Part shown: in pieces, positions 8,759-17,432 of the stretch | Layout: every line of letters starts with the position of its first letter | How positions within the stretch are numbered: position 1 is the first letter of the stretch | Assembly (NCBI GenBank): GCA_020629515.1 | Contig: JAHDDE010000011.1 | Span: forward strand, 1 to 64,000 | Direction of reading: 5' to 3' | Length of the DNA stretch: 64,000 bases | DNA from: Saprospiraceae bacterium | Lineage (GTDB): Bacteria; Bacteroidota; Bacteroidia; Chitinophagales; Saprospiraceae | Program-made: the position numbers and the translations under genes | The notes under the pieces: model-generated | Databases searched by the model: none | Told to the model about the DNA's origin: nothing | The model's input: the letters and a program-made list of their open reading frames with translations, nothing else

Positions 8759-9490
8759 TTGATAAATATTTCTGTTAAGCACATTTCGATTTTCTGGGCA
8801 CTATATATCGGAATTATTACTGCCTTTGCTGCATCTTGTCACAAAAAGCCGACTAAGACAAGCGAAAATGTCTATTCGACCCTTAGGGCCGATATCACAG
8901 AAGTAACAGTGGCTGACTTTAGGACTTTTGTCCATGCCAATAACTTTACCACTACCGCTGATTCTTTTGGATGGTCGGGTTACTTTAATCCGGCTATTAA
9001 TAATTGGGAAGTACTCGAGAATGCTAATTGGTTATTACAAGATGGAAAAAATCAAAAAAAAGATAAGTATCCTGTCGTGCATGTATCTTATCGTGATGCT
9101 TGTGCCTATTGCCATTGGAAAGGAGGAAGACTACCTACCGCACAAGAATGGGATCAGCTTGCTGGTGATTCTGTGATATTAGGTAACATATGGCAAGGAT
9201 TATTTCCTCATATAGATGAAGGAAAAGATGGATATAAAATTCAAACCGCACCAGTTAAGTCATTTCCCGCCAACAAATTCGGTTACTATGATATGTTTGG
9301 GAACGTCTGGGAATGGACAACGACCATGCACCCCAAGGGCGAACGCATCATAAAAGGTGGTAGCTTTTTGTGTGATTACAATGTGTGTCAGGGCTACATA
9401 CCATCAAGATACCAAACTACCGCAGATGATAGTGGCCTCAATCATTTGGGTTTTAGATGTGTATATGATAGCGCTAATCCCCAAAACTAA
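8759..9490 (+). CDS. Formylglycine-generating-enzyme family lipoprotein with intact Cys pair
   Basis: A 243-residue SUMF1/FGE-type protein. TTG at 8759 opens a lipoprotein signal with lipobox AASC, so it should be anchored in the envelope. The domain runs almost the whole length: VTVADFRTFV (strand 1), VVHVSYRDACAYCHW and GGRLPTAQEWDQLAG (core), KFGYYDMFGNVWEWTT, then KGGSFLCDYNVCQGY and GLNHLGFRC. Cys205 and Cys210 fall where true formylglycine-generating enzymes have their copper-binding catalytic cysteines (human Cys336/Cys341); most bacterial relatives lack them. True enzymes oxidise a cysteine in sulfatases and alkaline phosphatases to formylglycine. No sulfatase is in the window, and the protein is shorter than typical enzymes of about 300 residues. 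A non-catalytic or other oxidative role is possible. Confidence 0.82.
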   Translation: MINISVKHISIFWALYIGIITAFAASCHKKPTKTSENVYSTLRADITEVTVADFRTFVHANNFTTTADSFGWSGYFNPAINNWEVLENANWLLQDGKNQKKDKYPVVHVSYRDACAYCHWKGGRLPTAQEWDQLAGDSVILGNIWQGLFPHIDEGKDGYKIQTAPVKSFPANKFGYYDMFGNVWEWTTTMHPKGERIIKGGSFLCDYNVCQGYIPSRYQTTADDSGLNHLGFRCVYDSANPQN

Positions 9491-10571
9491 TACCCATTTG
9501 TCTTGCCGTAGAAATTAAATAATGATCGTGTGAGACAAAGTTATATTTCTCAACCGCTTTAGCAATAGGGACTTCCTCCAGCTGGTGATTTTTATAGGTT
9601 ACCATATTACCATACTTTTTCTCAACAACCATATTAAAAGCTTTTACTCCCATCGACGTGGCCAATACTCGATCAAAAGCACATGGTGTACCCCCGCGCT
9701 GAACATGTCCTAATACCGTTGACCTAACTTGTGCTTGACATCCTGATATTTCTAATTGATGTCTCAACAAATTAGCAACCCCACCTAACTTTACATGAGG
9801 ATCACCGATGTCTTTACTGTTTGAACCAACAACAGTCCCCCCTAATCTTTTAGCTCCTTCGGCAATCACTATGTTAACAAATCCCCTCCCTCTCTCATAT
9901 CTCTGATTGATTCTATCAACAACTTTGAGGACGTCATATTCTATTTCCGGAATAAGACATATTTCTGCTCCTCCTGCTATAGCAGTATGTAAAGCAATCC
10001 AACCCGCATTCCTTCCCATCACTTCCATTATGATAACTCTATGGTGGCTCTCTGCTGTTGTAACCAGTCTATCAAAACAATCAGTAGCAATCTCTACTGC
10101 AGTGGCAAATCCAAAAGTCCTATCGGTAGCAGAGAGATCATTGTCAATAGTTTTAGGAACTCCGATGATATTTAATCCTTTATCATACAACGCCAGTGAA
10201 ATTTTTTGACTTCCATCACCACCTATATTTATGACCGCATCAAATCCATGCTCATTGATTTTTCTTATAAGTTCATCGGATCTATCTACTGTATTTATAG
10301 TACCATCAGCTCCTCTGACAGGAAATTCAAGTGGATTACCTTTATTGGTAGTCCGAATGATGGTTCCACCTTTGACATGTATTCCCGCTACCTTTTCTCT
10401 ATTTAATTCAACTATTTCTACAGGGTCACTTAATATACCATTAAAAGCCTCTAAACTTCCCCATAGCTCGTATCCGCCATGGGACTTGGCAGCATTATAA
10501 ATACCTCTTATTACAGCATTTAAACCTGGGCAGTCCCCTCCTCCTGTGGCGATGAGTATTTTCTTATTCAT
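9474..10571 (-). CDS. pfkA: 6-phosphofructokinase (group III-like residues)
   Basis: A 365-residue phosphofructokinase that phosphorylates fructose 6-phosphate in glycolysis. Clear motifs: GGGDCPGLNAVIRG at the N-terminus, IGGDGSQ around 117-122, VPKTIDNDLSATD around 138-150 with catalytic Asp143, and MGRNAGWIA. Two selector positions are informative: Gly120 (E. coli Gly104, ATP type) but Lys140 (E. coli Gly124, where Lys is usual in pyrophosphate users). The Gly/Lys combination is typical of the group III or mixed-substrate clade, in which members use ATP or pyrophosphate; the phosphate donor is thus uncertain. The length also fits that clade rather than the 320-residue E. coli type. It overlaps the convergent FGE-like gene by 17 bases. 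No promoter was recognised. Confidence 0.93.
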   Translation of the reverse strand: MNKKILIATGGGDCPGLNAVIRGIYNAAKSHGGYELWGSLEAFNGILSDPVEIVELNREKVAGIHVKGGTIIRTTNKGNPLEFPVRGADGTINTVDRSDELIRKINEHGFDAVINIGGDGSQKISLALYDKGLNIIGVPKTIDNDLSATDRTFGFATAVEIATDCFDRLVTTAESHHRVIIMEVMGRNAGWIALHTAIAGGAEICLIPEIEYDVLKVVDRINQRYERGRGFVNIVIAEGAKRLGGTVVGSNSKDIGDPHVKLGGVANLLRHQLEISGCQAQVRSTVLGHVQRGGTPCAFDRVLATSMGVKAFNMVVEKKYGNMVTYKNHQLEEVPIAKAVEKYNFVSHDHYLISTARQMGISFGD

Positions 10572-10740
10572 GATCGTCCATATTTTTAGATTTTCTAATA
10601 TAATAAGCGCAAGTAGAATACCTTAATAATATTGGAAATTTTAAATATCAAGTCAGGTTTAAGCCCCTAATGGGAAAATCTCTTATTATCTTTAAAATTA
10701 AATTGCATATTAACTCCATATTCATATAAATACGTTCAAA

Positions 10741-12030
10741 ATGACACAAAATTCCGCCACGATGACTTCAAAAGACCTAATGAATCTTGAAGATAAATAT
10801 GGTGCACATAATTATCATCCCATACCAGTTGTATTGTCAAAGGGAGAAGGTGTATATGTTTGGGATAATGAAGGAAAAAAGTATTTTGACTTTTTAAGTG
10901 CATATAGCGCGGTTAATCAAGGCCATTGTCATCCTAAAATAGTGGAAGCTATGATCACTCAGGCCAAAGAGCTCAATCTAACTTCCAGAGCCTTTTATAA
11001 TGACAAATTGGGGATCTACGAAAAATATATGTCAGAAAAGTTTTCATTTGACAAGGTTTTACCCATGAATAGCGGTGCTGAAGCTGTTGAAACTGCTATG
11101 AAAATTTGTAGGAAATGGGGATATGAGAAGAAAGGAATCCCTAACGGTAAGGCCAAAATAATCGTGTGCGGTCAAAATTTTCATGGGCGTACTATAAGTA
11201 TAATCTCTTTTTCAAGTGATCCGGATGCTAAAGGCAATTTCGGTCCCTATACCCCTGGATTTATAAGTATACCGTATAATGATTTATCCGCTCTCAAAAA
11301 GCAAATTATAGAAGACTCTGATCATATAGCCGGCTTTTTGGTAGAACCAATCCAAGGAGAAGCTGGCGTCAATGTCCCTGATGAAGATTTTATTATGAGG
11401 GCTGCCGAAATATGCAAACAACATAACATCCTGTTCATAGCGGATGAAATCCAAACAGGCTTAGCCCGAACTGGTAGTATGTTGGCAGTCTGTGGAGAAT
11501 GTACATGCCAACTAAAATGTGAGCAGCAGAATACTTACGTACACCCAGACATCCTCATACTTGGCAAAGCTCTGTCGGGTGGTGCATATCCTGTATCCGC
11601 TGTACTTGCTAATGATGAAGTAATGGAGGTCATAAAGCCTGGCCAACACGGAAGTACCTATGGAGGTAACCCTATGGCCTGTACTATAGCCATGGCCGCA
11701 TTGGATGTAATAGAGGAAGAAAAACTTATGACCAATGCACGCAAACTTGGGGTGATATTCAGAGAGAGAATGCAACAATTGATAGCTAAGTATGACATTT
11801 TAAGTAGTGTAAGGGGGAAAGGCCTACTTAATGCGGTCATAGTCAATGATTCTCCTGAAAGTTCAACGGCTTGGGATATATGTATACGTTTGGCTAACAA
11901 TGGATTATTGGCCAAACCAACTCATGGTAATATCATAAGATTTGCACCTCCATTAGTTATGACGGTAGGTGAGATACATAAGTGTTGCGATATAATAGAC
12001 CAAACAATCAAGGAACACATAAATTCATAA
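10741..12030 (+). CDS. rocD: Ornithine--oxo-acid aminotransferase
   Basis: A 429-residue class III PLP aminotransferase that converts ornithine and 2-oxoglutarate to glutamate semialdehyde and glutamate in arginine breakdown and proline supply. The N-terminal [19 protein letters not shown], the [12 protein letters not shown] segment and [18 protein letters not shown] (PLP lysine Lys276) are characteristic of ornithine aminotransferases. Between ARTG and the PLP lysine the protein has an extra Cys-rich loop, [14 protein letters not shown], with four Cys after the first (five in all); the human enzyme is shorter there. A weak promoter-like TACGTTCA lies at 10731. It is followed by an intrinsic terminator at about 12154-12195. 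Confidence 0.95.
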   Translation: MTQNSATMTSKDLMNLEDKYGAHNYHPIPVVLSKGEGVYVWDNEGKKYFDFLSAYSAVNQGHCHPKIVEAMITQAKELNLTSRAFYNDKLGIYEKYMSEKFSFDKVLPMNSGAEAVETAMKICRKWGYEKKGIPNGKAKIIVCGQNFHGRTISIISFSSDPDAKGNFGPYTPGFISIPYNDLSALKKQIIEDSDHIAGFLVEPIQGEAGVNVPDEDFIMRAAEICKQHNILFIADEIQTGLARTGSMLAVCGECTCQLKCEQQNTYVHPDILILGKALSGGAYPVSAVLANDEVMEVIKPGQHGSTYGGNPMACTIAMAALDVIEEEKLMTNARKLGVIFRERMQQLIAKYDILSSVRGKGLLNAVIVNDSPESSTAWDICIRLANNGLLAKPTHGNIIRFAPPLVMTVGEIHKCCDIIDQTIKEHINS

Positions 12031-12153
12031 TTCAGAAAATAGCATAATAACAACCAAAAATCTGGAATAACAAGTTATCTATAGAATGAGAGGTTTGTAT
12101 AACTCTATAAGTTTAGATATTGCAATCACATTTGATTCTATAAAAAAGGTTAT

Positions 12154-12195
12154 AAGGAAGCTTCAGGGAAAAGTCTTTGGAGCTTCCTTTTTTTT
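12154..12195 (+). terminator. Intrinsic terminator downstream of rocD
   Basis: A 9-bp perfect stem AAGGAAGCT (12154-12162) / AGCTTCCTT (12181-12189) with an 18-base loop runs straight into a T tract (12188-12195). It lies 124 bases after the rocD stop and just ahead of the next gene. The strand between the rocD stop and the stem holds nothing recognisable. Confidence 0.85.
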
Positions 12196-12277
12196 CCTAA
12201 TGAAATCTTAATCCCATCTGTATCTATTCAATTTGCCATGTAATTCCTTTAATTTTAGAATAGAAGAATTACGTTCT

Positions 12278-13003
12278 ATGTTCGCAAAGATCAAGTCAGC
12301 TATATCAACCATTAGTGTATTAATTCCGATTATACTCGTCATATCAGGCTATGTTGTTATTGAAGTGACCACAATAAAAGTATATGATAGAAAAATCACA
12401 GATCAACATTACAATTATTACGATGGGACCTACGAATGGAATGAAGTTAAAACCAATATGGATTGGGAAGATGGCATAATAGCAGTAAATCCTGATTATA
12501 AGCAATTACTGCAAAAAGATCTAAACGTTATATCAAAACAATACGATTTTATCAACGATATCGATCTAAGCGAAAATATCGTCAGACTCAATAATTACGA
12601 TGTCAAGATATGTTTGGAAGATCAAAAAATAAATATTACTGACTCCACTTTAATGAAAAAAATAGTTCGTACAGAGTTCAGTGCATTCCTCGAACTTTAT
12701 GATAACAGCAGCAATCAATTGCTTCATAAACTTCGAGATAGAAGATTCATAATAGAAAATAATTTACTATCCTATGGATTTGCAAAAGATCGATTTTTAG
12801 AAAACAAGGCGGTTGAATTAGCCTATGTAGATATAGTTGAACGAATTCCTGACTTCATAGAGTCATACGAAATTCCTCGATTAAGGATAAGACAAATTCA
12901 AGGAGCCTATTCTTTCATTAATCTATTCTTTCCTCAAAGCAAGAAAGATGATGATCACTTTGATGTTAAGCCCGCTTCAGTAGAACTGAATCAAGGAGAA
13001 TAA
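12278..13003 (+). CDS. Membrane-anchored protein of unknown function
   Basis: A 241-residue protein I do not recognise. The frame is open from a TTG at 12233, but the ATG at 12278 directly precedes the hydrophobic anchor (about residues 6-27, ISTISVLIPIILVISGYVVI) and is the better start. The rest is a soluble, charged domain rich in Asp, Asn and Ile that would face the periplasm. It contains a pair of strands (RLNNYDVKICLEDQKINITD) and a helix-rich middle, and ends in a polar tail. It resembles the layout of DUF4230-type anchored proteins only in general shape. The gene starts 82 bases after the rocD terminator and ends 27 bases before purN, so it may be co-transcribed with purN. Confidence 0.72.
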   Translation: MFAKIKSAISTISVLIPIILVISGYVVIEVTTIKVYDRKITDQHYNYYDGTYEWNEVKTNMDWEDGIIAVNPDYKQLLQKDLNVISKQYDFINDIDLSENIVRLNNYDVKICLEDQKINITDSTLMKKIVRTEFSAFLELYDNSSNQLLHKLRDRRFIIENNLLSYGFAKDRFLENKAVELAYVDIVERIPDFIESYEIPRLRIRQIQGAYSFINLFFPQSKKDDDHFDVKPASVELNQGE

Positions 13004-13028
13004 TTACTTTCGACTTCAGAAAAGTAAT
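13003..13028 (+). promoter_or_regulatory. Hairpin and TACTTTCG element just upstream of purN
   Basis: ATTACTTT (13003-13010) and AAAGTAAT (13021-13028) form a perfect 8-bp stem with a 10-base loop, ending two bases before the purN ATG. The 5' arm also contains TACTTTCG (13005-13012), which fits the TAnnTTCG form of the -7 element. The strip can therefore be a promoter, a translation-blocking hairpin, or both; there is no T tract, so it is not a standard terminator. Confidence 0.4.
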
Positions 13029-13030
13029 AT

Positions 13031-13591
13031 ATGCGCATAGCAATTTTTGCCTCAGGCACTGGATCCAATGCAAAAAAAATATATCAAAAATCATTAGCAG
13101 AAGCGCATTTTGAGGTTTCTTGCATTTTATCCAATAGAAAGAATGCTAAAGTATTGGACTTTGCTGAACAAAATAATATTCCTCATAAACATTTTTTGAA
13201 AAGAGAATTTGTAGATAGTTCGGAGGTCATAAGATACCTCAGAAAGCAGAATGTCGATATGATCGTATTAGCAGGATTCTTATTGCTAATCCCTAAAAAA
13301 CTAATAGAGCTATTTCCCAACAGAATTATAAATATTCACCCAGCACTCTTACCCAAATATGGGGGAAAAGGTATGTATGGTAATAATGTGCATGAAGCTG
13401 TATATAAACAAGGTGAAAAAGAATCAGGTATAACCATACACTACGTTAACGAAAAATATGATGAGGGCAACATAATACTTCAAACAAAAGTAAAACTGTC
13501 ATCTTCTGACGATGCCAAAGTCATAGGTGAAAAAGTGTTAAAGCTGGAACATCATTTTTACCCAAATGTCATATCTGGACTCTGTAAGTGA
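13031..13591 (+). CDS. purN: Phosphoribosylglycinamide formyltransferase
   Basis: A 186-residue GAR transformylase, which uses 10-formyltetrahydrofolate to formylate GAR in the third step of purine synthesis. The opening IAIFASGTGSNAKKI is the phosphate-binding loop. The catalytic triad is present: Asn101 and His103 in IINIHPALLPKYGG, and Asp144 in YDEGNII, in the same order as E. coli Asn106/His108/Asp144. It is slightly shorter than the E. coli enzyme (212 residues). No other pur gene is nearby. The last 34 bases overlap the convergent PLP-enzyme gene, the longest such overlap in the window. Confidence 0.95.
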   Translation: MRIAIFASGTGSNAKKIYQKSLAEAHFEVSCILSNRKNAKVLDFAEQNNIPHKHFLKREFVDSSEVIRYLRKQNVDMIVLAGFLLLIPKKLIELFPNRIINIHPALLPKYGGKGMYGNNVHEAVYKQGEKESGITIHYVNEKYDEGNIILQTKVKLSSSDDAKVIGEKVLKLEHHFYPNVISGLCK

Positions 13592-14532
13592 TCATATTTA
13601 AGTGGAATCCTAATAGTCTCTTTATTTCTATATAAATAATTATACCCGATTATTCCTGGCAGACCTCCAGTATGGATAAAGATGATTTTCTGGATGTCAT
13701 TCAAATGTACATGGTCAAGGTTGTTCGCCAACCAATACATAGTCTTAGCCGTATATATAGGATCTAAAAGAACTTGATAATCATTATAAAACCTATTGAT
13801 GAAACTTACTATATCTGGATCATAAGCTCCGAATTTTTTATGATTAGAAACATTTATAGTATCGATAGGGATATCACGCTTAATTAATTCGAAACCTCGT
13901 AAATAGGACAAATTGCTCTTAAATGGGCAAGCAAGCATTAGATTTTCGGTGGAATTCATGTTTGCATAAATACCTGCTGAAGTCCCCCCTGTACCTACCG
14001 TACACACCACTTTTGAGTATTTATCCGTATCAGTTTGACTATATATTTCTTTGATAATTTGAGCAGCACCTTTTAACGCAAGATCATTGGTGCCACCTTC
14101 AGGAATAAGATAGTAATTGTTGTGTTCTTTTAAAAAACTCTGAGGTATCTCCCCCTGTTCTTTCAAATGATATTGATCAGGAGGTACTATTATAATCTTA
14201 GTACCCCAAGAGGATATTTTTTTTAGAATGGGATTGTTATGATCGTACTCATAAGCTCTTACGAAAGCAACAAAAGGTATACACTCAACATGAGTTATAT
14301 AAGCAAGAGCGATGAGGTGATTAGAAAAAGCACCACCAAAAGAACATATTCCTGCGAAGCCCTTATCATAAAAATGCTGAATGTTGCATGATAATTTTCG
14401 GTACTTATTCCCATTTACCCAAGGATGGATAAGATCATCACGCTTCATATAAAGCGCTATTCCAGACCCCCTAAAATTATTATCGATTACATCAAGTGGA
14501 GATGGAAAGTTTACTTGGGAAGAAAATCGCAT
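13558..14532 (-). CDS. 1-aminocyclopropane-1-carboxylate deaminase / D-cysteine desulfhydrase family enzyme
   Basis: A 324-residue fold-type II PLP enzyme. The N-terminal ALYMKRDDLIHPWVNGNKYRKL is diagnostic for the ACC deaminase/D-cysteine desulfhydrase group, with Lys43 as the PLP lysine. SFGGAFSNHLIALA follows, holding the Ser-Asn-His that contacts substrate carboxylate, and CTVGTGGTSAGIYA binds PLP phosphate. Such enzymes release ammonia from ACC or H2S from D-cysteine; which applies here cannot be read from sequence. The start codon shares a base with the stop of the upstream gene (TAATG), so the two are translationally coupled. It closes the long minus-strand run that starts at fabH. 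Confidence 0.9.
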   Translation of the reverse strand: MRFSSQVNFPSPLDVIDNNFRGSGIALYMKRDDLIHPWVNGNKYRKLSCNIQHFYDKGFAGICSFGGAFSNHLIALAYITHVECIPFVAFVRAYEYDHNNPILKKISSWGTKIIIVPPDQYHLKEQGEIPQSFLKEHNNYYLIPEGGTNDLALKGAAQIIKEIYSQTDTDKYSKVVCTVGTGGTSAGIYANMNSTENLMLACPFKSNLSYLRGFELIKRDIPIDTINVSNHKKFGAYDPDIVSFINRFYNDYQVLLDPIYTAKTMYWLANNLDHVHLNDIQKIIFIHTGGLPGIIGYNYLYRNKETIRIPLKYDHLQSPDMTFG

Positions 14533-15638
14533 TACGGTTTTATAATTGCAAATCTACGTGTTAGGATACGATTTCCATTTTTATCTCTCAATGTATATTG
14601 ATAATGACCTTTGGCCAGAGAACCAAAATCTTCTTTGAAAGTAATATCCCCAGCAATGTGGTAAGTATTAGTCCATATTTTCGCTCCTAATATTGAAAAT
14701 ACTTCCAACTCGTATGCCCCTGGTGCAAACCCCAAGAAGTCTAATCTTATATCTCCAAAAGAAACAGTCGGATGCAATATAAACTCTTGACTACTTGAAT
14801 TATCATAGGTTTTAATATTCTCAATATCAGAAGATCTAAACATCACAGACTCTACTTGATTAAACTTATTCATATAGACAACACAAGCAATCTGGTCAGT
14901 TTTTAAATCTTTATAATGATACTCTTCGCTGTAAAATGGAATATTTAAATTCATTGAAGTTAACAAATCAAGATCTGCTACTGCCCAATCATCACCATTC
15001 CACTGAAGAACTTGTAATTCTGTTGTTGATTTAATGATACTCCTCGAAACATTTAGCACTTCACCTGGCAAATACATAACACCTGTAGCGTCCTTAGACC
15101 TTCGTACTTCAATTTCCCCAACTATTTTTACACGCTCAAGGCCATTTTCTTGCAAAAAAGCGTTTTCCCAAGATTCAATAATCATTTCAAATTGGCCCGA
15201 ATATTTTCTCTCAAGGTTGGCATCTTTATTAACAATGAGCAAGGGAGAAATAAAATGTTGAATAAGAGGATTGTTATTACCCTTATCAAATTGAATATTC
15301 CCTACAAGTTTTAGATTATCTCCTGTTTTTTGATAATAATACTCGACACCCCACGGATCCAAAAGCATGTAATCAGAATTATCAAACAAGTGTTGATACA
15401 TCCCTTTAGAAGCATCTTGATAAGTAAAAGGATATTGAACAGGTGATCTCAAATGAGAAAAATTCCAAATATTATTGTTCCCCGTCACTCCAAGATCTAT
15501 ATCACTGGGAAGATTGTCCATGCGGTAATTGATAGGTTCATCTACCCCATAATCTCCTAATACTCCTACCAGAACTTGTCCTTTCAAGCTAAAAGTAAGT
15601 GCCAGAAATACTGCGAATGATAGAGTTTTTTTAATCAA
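14532..15638 (-). CDS. Secreted protein with T9SS type A-like sorting domain
   Basis: A 368-residue exported protein of unknown function. A TTG start precedes a signal peptide (about 1-20, ending LKGQ). The N-terminal 280 residues look beta-rich and contain no motif I know. The last 75 or so residues (from about 293) have the pattern of a type A T9SS C-terminal domain: YELEVFSILGAKIWTNTY, a second strand pair, SLAKGHYQYTLRDKNGNRILTRRFAIIKP. It should cross the outer membrane by T9SS and be attached to the surface or released. It lies 30 bases after the ABC exporter gene and overlaps the next gene by one base. Confidence 0.8.
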   Translation of the reverse strand: MIKKTLSFAVFLALTFSLKGQVLVGVLGDYGVDEPINYRMDNLPSDIDLGVTGNNNIWNFSHLRSPVQYPFTYQDASKGMYQHLFDNSDYMLLDPWGVEYYYQKTGDNLKLVGNIQFDKGNNNPLIQHFISPLLIVNKDANLERKYSGQFEMIIESWENAFLQENGLERVKIVGEIEVRRSKDATGVMYLPGEVLNVSRSIIKSTTELQVLQWNGDDWAVADLDLLTSMNLNIPFYSEEYHYKDLKTDQIACVVYMNKFNQVESVMFRSSDIENIKTYDNSSSQEFILHPTVSFGDIRLDFLGFAPGAYELEVFSILGAKIWTNTYHIAGDITFKEDFGSLAKGHYQYTLRDKNGNRILTRRFAIIKP

Positions 15639-15668
15639 TTTATGGGTTCGGTTTTAGTATTTAATTTC

Positions 15669-17387
15669 TTAATTCAACTCCACAATACTATCCATATCGT
15701 TTAGAATATCTCGTTGGTGAGATATCGTAATTACTGTTCTTTGTACAGATAGTTTATTTAAAGCTTTCATTACTTCTTTTTCCGTTTCAAAATCTAAGTT
15801 ACTAGTAGGTTCATCGAGGATTACTATAGGAGGATCATGATATAGCGCTCTGGCTATCGTCAATCTTTGTTTCTGTCCACCACTCAGATTATCTCCAGAG
15901 TCATAAAGGACTGTATGCTCGTCAAGTTGATCAATATTTATGAAGTCATTGCACTGCGCATTAAACAGGGCTGACTTGACACGGTTTAGGTCATAATGAT
16001 CAGATAGTGCAATATTTTCAGCAATGTTCATGTGAAATAAGCGAGGATCTTGAGTTACTACTGCAAATAGATTACGATAATCATTCAGCCTATATTGTGC
16101 AATATCTCTTCCATCCATAATTATTTTTCCACTTTCCGGCACAAAAAAACGAAGAAGCAAGTCAATAAGTGTTGTTTTCCCAACTCCTGAAGGGCCTATG
16201 ATACCTATCTTTTTATTCTTGCTAATATTTAAATTAAAATTTTCTAAAATAGACTCATTATCATCTTTATATCTAAAAGTAACATTCTGAAATTCTATTT
16301 GATTATCAAAAGTAGTTTTGACTTTATCTCCAGTTATTTTATTTGACAAATCATTATTGATCTGAAATTCTTTAATCCGTAACAATGCAGCATTACCTCT
16401 CTGCACATTATAATACTCCCTCGAAAAACTTTTAGCAGGATCAATAATATTGTAAAAAGCAAAAATAAAAGCAAAAAATGTAGTCGGTTCGATTTCAGAA
16501 TTGAAAACCATATTGGCTCCAGACCAGAGTAATACAGCGATAATCCCTACCGCTAAAAATTCTGATAAGGGAGAGGCCAAATCTCTACGTCTTAAAGCTG
16601 AATTGGACAATTTTAAAATATGGTCATTTGATTGGTCAAATCGATATTTGAAAAATGATTCGGCATTATAACTCTTTATCAGCTTAATTGAACCTAAATA
16701 TTCTTCTGTAATAGATTGCAGATCGCCTAAACTCGATTGAATCGTAGAGGAAGTTTTTTTCAACACATGGCTGAGTCGCCCAACTATCAACAAAGAACAA
16801 AGCGCCAACAATAATGCTATAATAGATAACTTGACATTAATAGCAAACATGAAGATCAAACAACCTACGATTACAAATGGTGTCTTAAACAATAGCTCAA
16901 TAGCTTTTAATATACCATGGTCTATTTCTGCTATGTCACTGGATATCATAGAAAGTAAGTTTCCTTTTCTGTACTGATTCCTATCTGCTATAGTCAAATC
17001 AGTATAAGAGTCAAACAATCCAGATCTAAGATCTCGTACGATTCCATTACGAGCTGGTATCAGAAAGTAACTCGAAAGAAATCGAAAAATATTTCGGAGG
17101 AGAAAGATAATCACCACTGCGATACTTACTACAGCTAAAGCATTCCTTCTATCTGAAATAGCTATTAATCGACTGAATCCATAGTTAAGCATCTTCTCAA
17201 TTTCCCACCAGTTATCAGGGATGTCGTAGCTCGAAGGACTAAGACCAAAAAGTAATTGAAAGAAAGGAATTATAAAAGGTATACTAACCAATGTGAATAA
17301 GGCCGTTAGCAATTGAAATAAAATGCTAACGAACACCCATTTTTTGTAATGACGCAATTGACCAATCAGATTAATAAAGTGCTGCAC
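15669..17387 (-). CDS. ABC exporter, fused membrane and ATPase domains
   Basis: A 572-residue half-transporter of the type IV exporter fold (MsbA/multidrug class). Six membrane helices fall within residues 1-315; the ATPase follows from about 350 with Walker A GPSGVGKTT, signature LSGGQKQRL, Walker B IVILDEPTSNLD and a switch His in ITISHQRD. It should act as a homodimer in the inner membrane. The apparent start is GTG; the nearby ATG is out of frame. Substrate unknown: its place downstream of fatty acid genes would suit a lipid or lipid-A flippase, but family membership alone does not show it. It lies 45 bases after accC. Confidence 0.92.
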   Translation of the reverse strand: MQHFINLIGQLRHYKKWVFVSILFQLLTALFTLVSIPFIIPFFQLLFGLSPSSYDIPDNWWEIEKMLNYGFSRLIAISDRRNALAVVSIAVVIIFLLRNIFRFLSSYFLIPARNGIVRDLRSGLFDSYTDLTIADRNQYRKGNLLSMISSDIAEIDHGILKAIELLFKTPFVIVGCLIFMFAINVKLSIIALLLALCSLLIVGRLSHVLKKTSSTIQSSLGDLQSITEEYLGSIKLIKSYNAESFFKYRFDQSNDHILKLSNSALRRRDLASPLSEFLAVGIIAVLLWSGANMVFNSEIEPTTFFAFIFAFYNIIDPAKSFSREYYNVQRGNAALLRIKEFQINNDLSNKITGDKVKTTFDNQIEFQNVTFRYKDDNESILENFNLNISKNKKIGIIGPSGVGKTTLIDLLLRFFVPESGKIIMDGRDIAQYRLNDYRNLFAVVTQDPRLFHMNIAENIALSDHYDLNRVKSALFNAQCNDFINIDQLDEHTVLYDSGDNLSGGQKQRLTIARALYHDPPIVILDEPTSNLDFETEKEVMKALNKLSVQRTVITISHQRDILNDMDSIVELN

Positions 17388-17432
17388 TCATTATATTTTG
17401 TTCTCTGAAAGACCATATGCCTCACAGAGATC

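Noticed and set aside
12086-12211. Small frame of 41 codons downstream of rocD.
   Set aside because: It runs straight through the rocD terminator stem and T tract, has no recognisable product, and its end is fixed by the terminator's T-rich sequence.
12233-12277. Upstream TTG start for the membrane protein at 12278.
   Set aside because: The 15 extra residues precede the hydrophobic anchor and overlap a possible promoter strip; the ATG at 12278 is a better start.
17403-17430. CTCTG/CAGAG inverted repeat between accC and the ABC exporter gene.
   Set aside because: Only a 5-bp stem with a long loop and no T tract on either strand; not supported as a terminator or operator.
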